Positions 49,689 to 61,925 of a stretch of 64,000 bases of DNA are shown here, in pieces (the first letter of the stretch is position 1; each line of letters opens with the position of its first letter). The stretch lies in NCBI RefSeq assembly GCF_000801105.2, contig NC_079517.1:19291579-19355578 (forward strand). The letters are read 5' to 3'. Below the pieces are notes generated by a model. The model was not told the origin of the DNA. It saw only the letters and a program-made list of their open reading frames with translations, and searched no databases. The position numbers and the translations under genes are program-made. Origin of the DNA: Raphanus sativus (taxonomy: Eukaryota > Streptophyta > Magnoliopsida > Brassicales > Brassicaceae).

Positions 49689-50510
49689 TATAGTGAAAGA
49701 GCAAGTAAACACGAACTTCTTATATCGCAACAATTAACAAATGGCTCTAATCGGTCGAGAAAGGCATAAAAGAGCAACTCTTTCGTTCTCATGAGATGAG
49801 TTTTGGATCCTCAAGTTACAAAACAAACAATCTCCGACACAATCCTATTAAACCAAATGATGTGAAAAGTTTAGATGCTTTTATCAAAAAAAAAAAGTTT
49901 AGATGCCATTTCTCGGCCTGGAAGTTTTGCATTTTCCAACGTCTAGAGTGTCATAACATTCTCTAAAATTGACTTTGGTTGGTTTCTAAGAACTTAAGAA
50001 GTAATCAGTGACTTCTCAAAATGTCTGATATAGAGTATTACGAATACTATATCATGAAGTACCACAACAGATGAACATAAAAAAATTTCTCAACGTTATT
50101 TATTTAAATTTTTTTCAAGTGAATTTTCAAATCTCACTTTGATAAAAAAAACACTAGTCACACACATTTTTATAATCTAATGCGTGATCCAATAAACTCT
50201 CTCTTTTTAGTCATTTATGTTTCACTCATCATATAGGTTATGAAACCTTTTTTGCTAAGAATCTTTTTCTTTGTGTTGATTATATACAATACTCCATCAA
50301 CCTAGTTATAATAGGTAAAATTCGTGGCTCACCCTAACCAACTTCCAATGAATTAATATTCACAAATTTGCTATTATACTTATCTGTCAACACTATAAGA
50401 CTTCTCCCATCAAATATTAAACAATCTTTTTTTTACTAGAAAGAATTACAACATTTGTCATCAGTTTCTATTAATTATATCATTTATCATTTACTATATC
50501 ATTTATTAAA
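49689..50510. other. Intergenic
   Basis: No gene or repeat end recognised. Confidence 0.4.
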
Positions 50511-51127
50511 TCTATATTATAATATGACAGTTTCCTCACTTCTGAGGCTGTCATATGGTCATTATTGTGGGTGTCACTTTATTTTTTTCCTTCTATGAAT
50601 TGATGCCTTTGTCGGGTTTATGTGTCTTTTTTTTTTTTTTTTTTTTTTGCTAAAATATTGGTTTATGTGTCTTGATTTGTTGGATTATACATATACAATT
50701 TGTTTAGGGCCTAATAAAAACCAATTCAGTTTTAAGCTCAATCTGAATCCTAACTCATCAATGAGATCTGGTGTGAAGCTCAAAATTAACAATACTATGG
50801 GTTTAATGTCATTCTGGATTAGGTCGTTTCCATCTTTGACTATTCAACATCAATGTCTCCACCATTGTTAGAAGAAAAAAAATTCTCAACTCTCTACCTC
50901 TTACCTCTTGTGTCTCTTCATCCCCTTCTTTTCCTCCCCTCCTGTTGAGCATTTCTCCCTTAATCCAAACAATGAATTTGCGGTTTACATTAAACCTATT
51001 AACTTCCACGACCTCTCCGTCTCCCTTGATACGTATTAAATTCGATTAATGCCTCAACCCCTATAAATAGGATATGATTGAGACTGGAATCAATCTTCAC
51101 TCGAAAACCTAGAAAGCTCTTTTGAAA

Positions 51128-51310
51128 ATGGCTTCATCAGATGTTGGGTTTGTTCAATCAGCCCTCAGCCAGTTTGATGCTCTCACACAGCAACGACCAG
51201 GTTACACTCAGGCTTTCTTTTTGTTAGGTATTTGTGGTTTTAAAATAGCACCAGCGAATTGTAACTCTATTATCTCCGTGAAGACAGAGGAAGCTGATTT
51301 CATTTTGTAA
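51128..51310 (+). CDS. Small open frame, possible exon of unknown protein
   Basis: A TATA box (CTATAAATAGG, 51061) lies 67 bases before the ATG. The frame codes for 60 residues starting MASSDVGFVQSALSQFDAL, whose composition looks coding as far as GYTQAFFLLG; the remainder reads less like a protein. It may be a first exon with a donor near TTAGGTATT (51228). I do not recognise the family. It lies inside the probable Helitron, so a captured gene piece is likely. Confidence 0.3.
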   Translation: MASSDVGFVQSALSQFDALTQQRPGYTQAFFLLGICGFKIAPANCNSIISVKTEEADFIL

Positions 51311-51773
51311 GGCTTGGATTGTTTGTCTCCTCAAACAAGTCTTGTCTCCTCAAACAAGTCTTGCACCAGTTGCAGCAGGAAACGACAGATACGATACCAT
51401 GTATTTTTTTTTACCTTTATCAATGAATCCATGGAACTCTTTACCTTCTTCTGTCAATACATCGCCCCTTCTTAACTCAGATCATCATAAATGATTTCAT
51501 TTCGTAATCGCTTCCAGTGTATTCGCTATATATAGTTCACTTCACAAGCCAGAGTCACTGATCTCATATCTGTAAGCAAGATCACAACAAAGCCATTGGG
51601 CTTGTCTGAAGGAAGAAGCAAATGCCCAGATCATGACAAGTCCACACACAGCTCATAATCTGAGTCAAAAGCAGCAACAATCATACTAACCAAAAGCTAG
51701 GTATCCACATCATCAATTTGAGCGCTGGCAGGACGACACGTGGCACCTCCAGTCGGCGTTTCATTAAACTGAT

Positions 51774-52451
51774 TAGGGCTGGGCAAAAAATTCGAACCCG
51801 AAAAACCGAACCGAACCCGATCCGAAAAAGTAGCACCGAATCCGAACCAAAATTGATTAAATATCCGAACGGGTTCAAAATTTCGGTATTTAAAAAACCG
51901 AAACCGAACCCGATCCGAACCGAAATATTTTGGGTACCCGAATGTATCCGAAATAAATTTATATACTTAAATATATACATTATTTTTATATATAATGTAT
52001 ATTAAAAATATTAAAAATATATAAGATACCTTTAAGTTTTCCAAAATACTCGGAAAATATATGCAAATAGTCAAAAGTAAATGTTTAAAATAGCTAAAGT
52101 ATACTGAAAACACCAAAATAGTTAAATATCTATTGATTCTTTATCCAAATATTCAAAGAAAACCAATTTATATATTAAATTAAGGTATTTTGACATATAT
52201 GTTATGAAAATTTATAGGTAATATATTATCTTTCTTATAGATTTTGAAAATTTAAAGTATATAATGAATTTTGAAAATTTAAAAACATTTTAAATGGGTT
52301 ATCTGAACCCAAACCTAACCCGCAAAGATCCGAACCGAACCCGAACCGAAATTTAGAAATATCCGAATGGGTCTGAAATCTTTGACCCTGAAAACCCGAA
52401 CCCGAATGGACTGAACCGAAACCCGAATGGGTACCCGAACGCCCAGCCCTA
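51774..52451. mobile_element. hAT-type MITE with CCGAACCGAA arrays
   Basis: 678 bases flanked by a perfect 8-bp target duplication AAACTGAT (51766-51773 and 52452-52459). It has 11-bp perfect inverted ends (TAGGGCTGGGC / GCCCAGCCCTA). Both subterminal zones are made of degenerate CCGAACC and CCCGAA units in the same orientation; the centre is AT-rich. Non-coding. Confidence 0.88.
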
Positions 52452-52824
52452 AAACTGATTGTCGTGATGGGCTTCTGTGTTTTGTGCATCATCTATTACA
52501 TATTATCATAGGCTTTCTGTTTGCTTTGCCTGATGGGCTCAAACTTTGTCACTCTCATCTTCTCTAACCTAGCTGCACGACTTTTTTTTTCTCTTCATCT
52601 CTGCGGCGGTGATGCATGACGTCTGAGCTCCTTCTCCATGGCTGAAACGTCCGGCGTTGAAACTCCATCATTACTCCAATTGATTCCATCGCCCACTACG
52701 ATGTATTTAATGCGTCTGTCGTTGCTCCTAGGCGGTGTGTAATCTGTTGCTATAAATAGGTGAGTTCTCATCTCGAATTCATCCTCTCTTTCTATCTCTT
52801 TTGCTAAACCGAATCGTGTTGTTA

Positions 52825-52975
52825 TGGCTAATACAAGAGTTTTTTTCCTCCGACTTGAGGTCCGGCCAAGTCCGGCCGGTGCTCCTCCGGGACGATGTAC
52901 TCCCTCTCCGGTTTTGATGTTGCACGATGTGCTCAGAACTTCCACCTTTCCGAAAACACAGGCTCTGGGCTTATA
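52825..52975 (+). pseudogene. Internally deleted RPA1-like fragment
   Basis: ATGGCTAATACAAGAG opens a piece resembling the N-terminus of RPA1-like proteins (MANTRVFF, then in a shifted frame LRSG). It runs directly into a C-terminal OB-fold strand (TMYSLSGFDVARCAQNF and HLSENTGSGL). The middle of the domain is missing and the frame changes at the joint, so this is a remnant. It sits in the same probable Helitron as the gene at 53051. Confidence 0.5.
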
Positions 52976-53050
52976 GCGTGAAAATTCATGACTTCCATGT
53001 TTATTAAAACAGTAACGTTTTCTAAACAGCAAAGACTCTAAACATCAAAC

Positions 53051-53610
53051 ATGGCAGTCAGTTATTTAAGGCGTGGTGTAAACGAGCAAGGCAGCGTAGC
53101 CAATGAAGTTGAGATAGAGCAGATTGTATCCAAAGAGGTTCCTGAGGGGAAGAAAATCCCTATTACATCAGATTGTGCAGGTTCGGAAGCACACACCAAG
53201 GTGAGTTTTTTGATCTTCAACACATTTTCCTACTAGGCTTGAGCTGTTGTTGTTTAACTAATAACTTTAGAAAAAAAAAATTATGGTTTGACAGATGTTC
53301 AGTGCCCTGAGAGGTGAGTGGAACATGATGATGAAACACCGTGACATCATCACAGCTGTTCGTCTTCATTACAACAACGCTTATCAGGACGGCGAAAAGC
53401 AGAACGCCATCTATGTGTAAGCTTTAGAAACCTTTTCATCTTTTATTTTTGAACTTGCTATGTGTTTGTCTGGTCTTAAAGTTTATTTATATTGACAGGT
53501 TCTTGGGGAAATCAGGGCCTCAATTGGGAAGGCAAGCCCCGTGGAAGTTAGGTTATGACCAACACAATGCTCGAAGATCCCGAACATTATCTTTCTTTTT
53601 TTATGGCTAA
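53051..53610 (+). CDS. Three-exon gene of unknown function in a Helitron
   Basis: Assembled by eye. Exon 1 is 53051-53200 (MAVSYLRRGVNEQG ... SEAHTK) with donor GTGAGT. Exon 2 is 53295-53416 after TTGACAG (MFSALRGEWNMMMKHRDII, HYNNAYQDGEKQNAIY) with donor GTAAGC. Exon 3 is 53499-53610 after TTGACAG (FLGKSGPQLGRQAPWKLGYD, then TAA). The joints keep frame (phases 0 and 2) and give 127 residues without a stop. All splice sites are canonical. The sequence has strong coding character, but I do not recognise the family. It lies just after an RPA-like scrap, so it may be a captured gene, or an ordinary gene between transposons. No TATA box is obvious immediately upstream. Confidence 0.5.
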
Positions 53611-54588
53611 TCCTGAACATTATCTTCTATCGTGATCATTTACGAATTTATGTAAGTGAAGCCAGTAAATTTTGCAAGTAAAGCCAGTAAATTTCTTTCT
53701 TAAAAAAAATAATATTTCTCAAAAAAGTCAGTTGATTTAGAAAGAAGAGAATAAAATAAATATTATATAATTTGTACAGGTGAAAATGCTTGATATGTTT
53801 ACACGTACTTTGATATTTGCGGTTTCTCTCAACAAAATAATTTAAGATTGTTTACTTTCCAAATGAATTCGAAAGATATTTACATAAAATTACTCAATGC
53901 AAGAAGACGATGATATTTAAGATTATATTGAGTTTTTTATTAACCTATTTTGTTGGAATTTGTTTTAAACACCAGTCAAATTGCAAATATATTAGGAACA
54001 TTTGGTATTTTAAAAGAAAGCTGTAATGGAAGATGAGATTCTATCTTACTGGATTTCATAAGTTTCACATAGACGAGAATGTAGTTTCTTTCTTTTGTCA
54101 AACACCTTAAATTTATTTGTTTTTTTATTATTTTAGTTACAAATGTGTTTCTATGTGTTCTTGATTTGTTGAAAAAGAGGCAGCAGAGAAGACGAATTAC
54201 ACAAACACATAACATGGATGATACGTATTTTATTTCCATAGGTTATGTTGATGAATGTTTACGAAAAATATAACGTACATGATGACTGGCTAATCAATAA
54301 TAGATAGATTAAAAATCGTACATGAACGAAAGCATTTTAGGTGACATTGAGATTTATGCATAAAAAGAAATAAATCTGCTACATCTATTTGTATTCACAC
54401 CTGGTCAACTGACAATAAATATTGCATTAACAATTGATAAATAGATAAAATAATCATATAAAAAACAATTTACACATAATACAGAATCAAACATTTTAAG
54501 AAAAAAAATAAAATTCTAGAACAAAATATATAAAGAACATTTGAAATTATTGCTAACAAACATAGTATATCAAATCACATATAATCTC

Positions 54589-54712
54589 TCTTCACATAAA
54601 CCTTTTTAAAAGATTAAAATCAATATAATCTATCTTCACATAAACCTTTCTAAAAGATTAAAATCAATATAATCTATCTTCACATAAACCTTTCTAAAAG
54701 ATTAAAATCATT
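54589..54712. repeat. 44-bp tandem repeat, three copies
   Basis: Units start at 54589, 54633 and 54677 with TCTTCACATAAACCTTTCTA followed by AAAGATTAAAATCA. They are almost identical, so this expansion is recent. Confidence 0.9.
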
Positions 54713-54927
54713 ATCATACACATCTTTTGTAAATGAAACCAAAAATACAAACCACCGAATCATAAAAAAAAGAAAATCACAACTAAAGTATATCCTGCCC
54801 ATAAATTAAAATCATTATATACAGATTTCTTGCAAATGAAACCAAAAATAGAAACCACAAAATCATAAAAAATAAAAAAAATTAAATCACAAGTAAAGTA
54901 TATTCCGCCCGTGGGACGAGACCCTAG

Positions 54928-55250
54928 TTGGTAATACATATAGAAAGCAACTAATATAGCAGCATATTCTTCAACTGGTCTAATCTGGTTCGTTTGGATA
55001 GATTCTGGTTTTTTCATCCGAACCTTTAAAGGTTGAAAACCAAAGACAAGTGTAGTAAACTGGGCTTCAGTCACAAAGGCCTAGTAAAGGCCCAATAGTT
55101 GAAAACTGTCGGGTCATCATAACAAACAGGGTTTCGACTTTCGACTGAACAGACGGATCATTTCCCCTTCCGAGTGTTAAAAAAGTAGAATTTCACTGAG
55201 AGTAGGGACCGTTGGATCATTTGCGTGGACGACTGAATCAACAACTCTCG
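54928..55250 (+). promoter_or_regulatory. Promoter and 5' UTR region of PIAL2
   Basis: The intergenic space between the Helitron 3' end and the PIAL2 start codon is only about 320 bases, so the PIAL2 promoter may include transposon sequence. No clear TATA box. A minus-strand open frame here overlaps Helitron sequence and is not credible. Confidence 0.45.
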
Positions 55251-58200
55251 ATGTCTACGGCGACGACGGTGGGTGGAAGTGGGTTACCGGAGAAGGCGGC
55301 AGCAGCTCTGGTAAATTCATTCCGATTGGCCTCGGTGACGCAACGGTTAGGTTTCCACATACAAGCGGGAGCCAAAAGCGACTCTAAAGAGTTCCAAATC
55401 TGCTGCATCTCTCTTGCCAAGTAACCCAACCAACCCCCTCTTTCTATCCTTTTCAACACTCAGTTTCAGCCTTTTAATTGGATTGGATTGGATTGGATTG
55501 GATTGCAGAGGAATTGATTTTGCGATAGCTAATAATGAAATCCCGAAGAAGGTCGAAGATCTACCCTCCTTACTCAAACAGGTTCCTTTTTTTTGCTTCT
55601 CTGTATTGAGAATCTCAAAGCTGATTGAGGCTTCTTATATATATAGCGGCTTTGTGTTTAGGTGTGCCGACATAGAGATGATGTGTACACTAAGACGGCC
55701 GTTATGGTGCTCATGATCTCCATTAAGGTAATAATTGGAGTTTTTTTCTTTTTATAGTTTTGGATTTGTAAATCTGCAGAGTGCTTGTGTTCTCTGACGA
55801 GTAATGAAAGAATGCCACTTTTGTTTAGAGGAATGAATGATTTTTGTGTTGATGGCACAGCATGCTTGTAAACTGGGATGGTTTTCGGATATCGAGGCTC
55901 AAGAACTCATCGCTCTTGCTGATCAGGTCTTTCTGTCTTTCTTCTTTTTGGGAATTGGATTATTTGAGGGAGGAGCTACTACTAATGTTTTTTCCTTCTT
56001 ATTTAGATGAAAAATGGTTTCGGGAATCCTGAGAACACTATCCCTGCTATTCAAACTCCTGGTGGTACGTTATCCCAGATCATGGAGAGGTATGTAGCTT
56101 TTGCTTTCACTTACCAGAATTGTACTCCCTGGAAACAAATCTATGCTTTGGTTCAAATTTGTATTCTTTCTGATCTTCAGGTTTTATCCTTTTGTGAAGC
56201 TTGGGCATGTTCTTGTTTCTCTTGAAGTGAAGGTGATGTTCTGGTTTGAACATTTTCTTCTGATATGTTACCCTCTAACACGGTGCTCCTTTTCATTTTT
56301 ATTTCCCTTACATGACAGTCTGGCTATACAATGCTTGCACATGATTTCCATATTTCCAAGAATATGCCGCATTCTCCTCAAGAGAGAATTGTACGTATGG
56401 CTTATGTGTTTCATTTTTTTTTTCATTTTGAATTTTCCATCCATATATGTGCATTTAGATGGTGATGTTCATGTATTTCTTTATTTTTTTACTTACGACC
56501 GTTTGCTTTTATATTATTTTACTAACTCTACATTCTTGTTTGGTTTCAGCGGCTATTTGTTGTCCAGACAGAAAACATAGACACGTCATCCTGTATTATA
56601 AATCCTCCAGAGGTCAGGTATTAAAAAATGGTTTTGCTATTGTTCATCACTTAAATGAAATAAGTTATCTAGTTTTAACCTACCTCCCTGGCCTTTGTAT
56701 CAAAATCGCAGCTTCATTTTAAATGGAAAGATGGTCGAGAAGAGGGTTAATATCTCAATGGTCTGTGCAATTTTAATGTTGCTATGTTTCTATTGAACTA
56801 GTTATGTACATGTATTTATGTTTATTGTCAAATCTTTTTCTTTCTTTTCAGGATTCGGGGCCTCAACTCCCAACAAATGTTACTGCCATCCTCAAATACG
56901 GAACAAACCTCTTACAAGTTATGGGCAATTCCAATGGCCATTACATCATTGTAATTGCTTTTACGGGTTTAGCACAGCTACCTGAAAAACCAGTTCTTAA
57001 AGAGTACATGCAGTCTGGAATGGTCGAACCAAGCCCAGGTAATTCAAAATCACAAGGCGTGAGTAAAATTTTCTTTCATCTGACCTCTTAATCTTTAATT
57101 GACTTGGAATTAATGGCTCTGTCTGTCAATAGATTCTGACATCATTGAGGGGCCATCACGAGTATCTCTCAGATGTCCTATAAGGTAATTCACTTCTGCC
57201 TCTTTTCTTGTGGACTACTGTGTAATGTTATGATTGTCTCTTGTAGTTAATTTAGTGTATATTAAAAAACAGTCGCAGCCGGATCAAACTTCCAGTCAAG
57301 GGCCAGTTGTGTAAACATCATCAGGTGATACAGGGTTTTGAAAGTTATCTTCGTTTTCTTTTAAGATTTGTTATTGGTAAAGTTACTTTTTCTGCTGTAG
57401 TGTTTTGATTTCTGGAATTATGTCAACATAAACATGAGAATCCCATCTTGGCGCTGCCCTCATTGCAATCAACCTGTTTCCTACCCAGAGATCCGTTTAG
57501 ATCAAAACATGGTCAAGGCAAGTAACTTCCTACACCGTAATTTACTTAGTGCTATATTTTTGCATTGCTTCTCAATATAGATTAACTCGTCTCATTTCAT
57601 ATCCTCAGATATTAAAGGATGCCGGGCGCAATGCTGCTGATGTAATCATCCATGCTGGTGGTACATGGAAGGTTGCAATGGAAAATAATGGGAACGAGGA
57701 ACCTGTTCGTGATTCAATAATCCATGATCTTGAAGATCCAAGTAGCTTGTTGAATGCTGGTCCGGTTGTCTTGGATCTTACTGCGGATGATGAGGATGAT
57801 GCTGATATTGGACAGTTTGGTAGCACCACCAAGGCTGTGGACCAGAAGCCCAACTTGTCAGATGCTCAGGGTCAATTTAATAATAACAACGCAAGCAAAG
57901 ATGCTTCAGTCGACGATTACTCTTCTATGTTTAACTTCTCTGATGTGATATCACTTGACGATGTGATGCTAGATCACTTGAATACTGGAACAAGTCAGGA
58001 TATAACAATGCCTCAAGATCCAACACAAGTATCTGCGCCATTCTCACAGGCACCATCTCCAAGAGAGAGACCAGCAACTACTTCCACCGTCTTCCCCTCT
58101 CCTCAGTTCTCTCAGGTTCATGCTTCACCTGTTACTCCCGCCGGAACGTATCTTAGTAGAACCTCCAGTCAGATGTCATCATTGACAACTTCATCACAGG

Positions 58201-58712
58201 TTAGTGAATCGGTATGAGAACTATACTTTGTTCTCTTAAGTGACTATTCAGATGTTGAGAGTATCTGTTCCTTGCAGAGCCGGATGCACCCAGTTCAAGT
58301 TACGAGCCAGTCTCCTGGGAATGGATCATCTTTGGCTCAATCTCCGCGCCTCCCTAGAGTACTTGCTTCCCAGCCTAACAGTTATTTCGTGCGAAGTCTA
58401 AACAGTAACCATTTAACCACTCAGACGCAGCGCCCGAGTAGTCCCCCTGTTCAATCAGTTTCCCGAACCAGTGACCTAATGGATGTGGACTTGGTAATTC
58501 CTGATACATCCAACTGGCGCCCGAGGATGCGAGGCAGTATCACTCCCGGTTCATATTCCCCTGCTCTTGACCACATGATCATCCGACCTACCCAACAGTC
58601 TCAACCGGCGCAGACACCAACGGTTCAAACGTCTCAGGCGCAGCCGCCTTTTTCTACCGCCCCTCCAGCCTTCACAAGGCCTTCTGGACCGTCAGCACCA
58701 TGGAGAACTTGA
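55251..58712 (+). CDS. PIAL2: PIAL2-type SP-RING (MIZ) SUMO ligase
   Basis: PIAS-like plant protein that extends SUMO chains; a nuclear E4-type ligase in Arabidopsis, also linked to silencing complexes. I traced 15 coding exons: 55251-55420, 55509-55581, 55662-55727, 55861-55926, 56007-56089, 56181-56232, 56319-56390, 56550-56617, 56712-56760, 56852-57038, 57133-57184, 57273-57324, 57401-57517, 57609-58199, 58278-58712. Together they give 710 residues with no stop; the Arabidopsis protein is slightly longer. The N-terminus has LVNSFRLASVTQRLGFHIQ. The SP-RING has its Cys/His ligands at about C326, H328, C349 and C352 (QLCKHHQ and SWRCPHCNQPV). A SUMO-interacting motif, VVLDLT plus acidic residues, lies at about 422-427. 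The C-terminal third is Ser/Pro/Gln-rich. The intron after exon 13 uses a GC donor (AAG|GCAAGT). Start chosen at MSTATTVGG, which matches the family. Confidence 0.93.
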
Positions 58713-61600
58713 GAGACCAGAACAAGGGAAGGTTGATGCTTAGGACAAACAACTCTATCGTAATGAACTTTTGTAACTTGTCATTTTGCGCATGGAATGA
58801 ACTTGATTTAGGATTCCGCCCGGTATTTAGTTGGGGGTAATTTAGTTTTTCTTTTTACTGCTTGTAATGATGAATAATAAAGAAATGTTGGCAATCGTAT
58901 GATCACACAAATGGCAAATCTCAGGTGAAGGGTTTACTATCCAAATAGCTTCCAATTTAAATACCAATAAACCTTGAGGTGAATCGTTAATTTATAACGT
59001 TCGAAAGGTTAAGAGTTTAAGAGTGGTATTCGAGGAAATATTAAAAGGTAGATGCCGTTAGATTCAAATACATCTTCCCAAAGGCCAACTTACATTTCGT
59101 TTATGTTCTATACACTGACCACCATAGTCAGCTTTAATTAATTACGACAGTATTAAACTGACGTAGTTAATCAGAGACAAGAGAAACTGAAGTTGTCTGA
59201 GGAGAGGATTAAGAGTCTTCGTAAGTAGTTACAACGAAGTTTGGATCTTTTGCTAGTCTTTGCACTTGTTTCTTCACGTTGCATGTGTGGTAAGTACATT
59301 TGTAAACACTATTAGCTTTTTGGGTTGATCTAACTATTGTTTAAGCTTATCTATTCCATATGAAAATTAATTGAAATTTTTTTATCCTCACAATTCTATA
59401 TACTCCTATATGAACCAATACATATAATAAAGCTCTCGAGTTTAGTATGTTGGATGATGCATACTATAAGACTAGTATATTTGCATGTAAGTTGCTTAGT
59501 CGTGTTTGGAGTCATGTGGACTGACATGACCATTCTCACTAAATGACTTTATGTTGTTCATCTCCTCTTTTCTCTTTTTAGTGTATGAAGATGTTTCTTG
59601 TGGCTAAAGTTAGGACACGAGACAAGGGGCAAAGTGATTGGGGACAGGAGTTACATTATGACTCGAAGATGATGCTGGTGTTTGTAAATATATGTGTTTT
59701 TCTTGCTAGTTTTTTCTCTTTATTTAATGGTACTTTTGTACCTTTTTTCTTGTCAACATAATTCCTTCATTATACTAAGTCCATTGGGCAATTACATTTG
59801 GTATCAGATTTTTACAACAAAAGACAAATCTCATTAAAAAACTGAAAAGCAGCCCAAATAGAGACATCTAGAAGTGCTCGTGGGTCGGCTGTTCCTTCTA
59901 ACGACACGTCACAGGGACACGCGTCCTCCATGCGATGAGCATCAAACTTGGCCGCACCTCCAAAACCAAACCACCACTTGCTTCCCGAAGATGCCTCTCA
60001 TGCTCTGTCTCTCCGTCGTAAGATTCCACCATAGATAGTAAGGATGCTCCGAACAGGGAATTCCGATACCAAATATTGAAGCTTTCTACTTTCAACTGCG
60101 AACAACTTGAGAAGAGAATCCTTCAATCATCAGAATTGAACCAGAAGAAAACTAAATCAAGAAGAGACGAGATTTTTCGTTGGACTGCCATAAAGACGCC
60201 AACTCTTCTGAAAATCTCTTCACGCTTGATACAAAGTATCCTTTAAACTCGTCATGCCTTTCCATTATAGATGCTTCGCTTTATGCCATGAATGGCTAAT
60301 CTGAGAACAAATATTCAACGGAATATGGGATTAAGAACTAAACAGAAAACAAAACAAAGATCTAAACTTTATTATTCAATCCAGAAAACAGAGATAAAGA
60401 TTATAAGTATTAAGTGAAGCTCTGTCTTGGATTGAAGAAACACAACAAAAATCGCCATAGCGAAGACTTGAGATCCGCAACGGAAAAAGAGATCGGCTAA
60501 CCCGAAGAGACATGGATGTAAACTTATATTACAACAATAAAAAACAGAATATACAAAGAGGGGATGGCGACCGGCGGCAAAAGTGCTCACCGGCGACCAT
60601 AGGCAATTTTCGTTTACAGAGAACTTAGAGCGTTTAGAGTAGAAAAGTTATAAAATTGTTCTAACTCCAGATAATGGTACTTTTGTACTGGAAATTCAGT
60701 GTGAAAGTATATATTGATTTACAAACTTACATCCGCTATGAATTCGATTAGATCCATAAAATCTGATAATAATATATACCTCTCAAACCTAAAGAAGATG
60801 GTATTGAGTAGTGGTATGCACGAATTGTATATCAAGTTTTTGGAAGTATTCCGGTCTGTTTTGTCCAAATAATCAATTATCTAATTCGATTAAATCTTAG
60901 TTACCACAGCTCTTCGAATATGCGGTGTCTTGATATCCAAATTTTTTTATATTTTTAATCAGATATTCAATTCGATCTGATAAATAAATAAAAAATCAAC
61001 GCTAATATAAAATATTAATATTTATTACAATAAAAATTTATTTTCTTTTTAAACCTTAAATAGCTAAAATAATCAATTTTTAGTAATTAAAAATAGAAAA
61101 TTACATAAAACAATAATTATATAATTTATATATAATTATTTTAAAATATGGATATATGTCCATATTACGGATCGGATCGAATATTCGTTTATAAAAATAA
61201 TAATATTAGTAATTTAATTAGTTTTTATGAATATTACATATTAATATTTTTTTTCATTTTACGGATATCTAGATTTTCTAGTTTGAATCAAATGAATAAT
61301 GAATAGAATCAAATATTACAAATATTTAGCGTAACCCTAGATCTGAGTTGTTCTTTTTATGGGAAAGAATCTGAATCTCTCTAATGCTACAAAAATTGAG
61401 ACAATGATTCTGATTATTTTTATGAGTTTGGTGGGTCTCCCTTCCTCTCATACAATTTTTTTCTCGTAAACTGAGTGTTGTATTAAAGAATGCTGCAACT
61501 TATGTTTTCCTCTTCTGCTCTCTCTATTATTTGTTGTGTTATATTTCAATTACAAAGCATAGAATAAAAATATATATTTTTTTTTTGATAAAAACATAGA
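58713..61600. other. PIAL2 3' end and intergenic
   Basis: A poly(A)-signal-like AATAATAAAG lies near 58873. After that I see no supported gene. The 59850-60600 part has higher GC and some open minus-strand stretches, without a product I recognise; it may be an old transposon. Confidence 0.4.
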
Positions 61601-61619
61601 ATTAAAATATTACTACACA

Positions 61620-61873
61620 ATTTATGTTTCCCTCTTTTGCTCTCTCTATCTCTCTCCATTCCCCTCTATCTCTCACCCTCCCTCTCCATGTCTCTCTTTC
61701 TCGCTATCCCTCTCTCTTCCACTCTCTCTATCCCCACCGTCTCTATCTCTATCAGTCCTCCCCACCCCGTATCTCTCTTTTTTGCCATCCCATTCCATTT
61801 CTATCTCCATCTCTCTCTCACACACCATCCCCCTTCATCTCTATCTTGTTCTTTCTATCTATCCATAATCCAT

Positions 61874-61924
<51 letters not shown>
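61620..61924. repeat. CT-rich tract ending in a (CT)n microsatellite
   Basis: A pyrimidine-rich strand of TCTCTCT-type blocks runs from about 61620, ending in an uninterrupted (CT)n of about 49 bases at 61876-61924. Any open frames here are products of the repeat. Confidence 0.95.

Positions 61925-61925
<1 letters not shown>

Larger units (their letters stand above)
50511..54927 (+). mobile_element. Probable Helitron with captured genes and an inserted MITE
   Basis: It starts A|TCTATATTATAATATGACAG at 50511, followed by CCTCACTTCTGAGGCTGTCA, a known Brassicaceae Helitron opening. It ends CCGCCCGTGGGACGAGACC then CTAG at 54924-54927 and host T, with an imperfect hairpin. Inside are a small open frame (51128), a hAT MITE, a fused RPA-like fragment (52825) and a three-exon gene (53051-53610). 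The link between the two ends is inferred from orientation and order. Confidence 0.55.

Noticed and set aside
52595..53032. 145-residue minus-strand open frame
   Set aside because: It is the antisense of an RPA-like fragment on the plus strand, whose sense motifs are clear.
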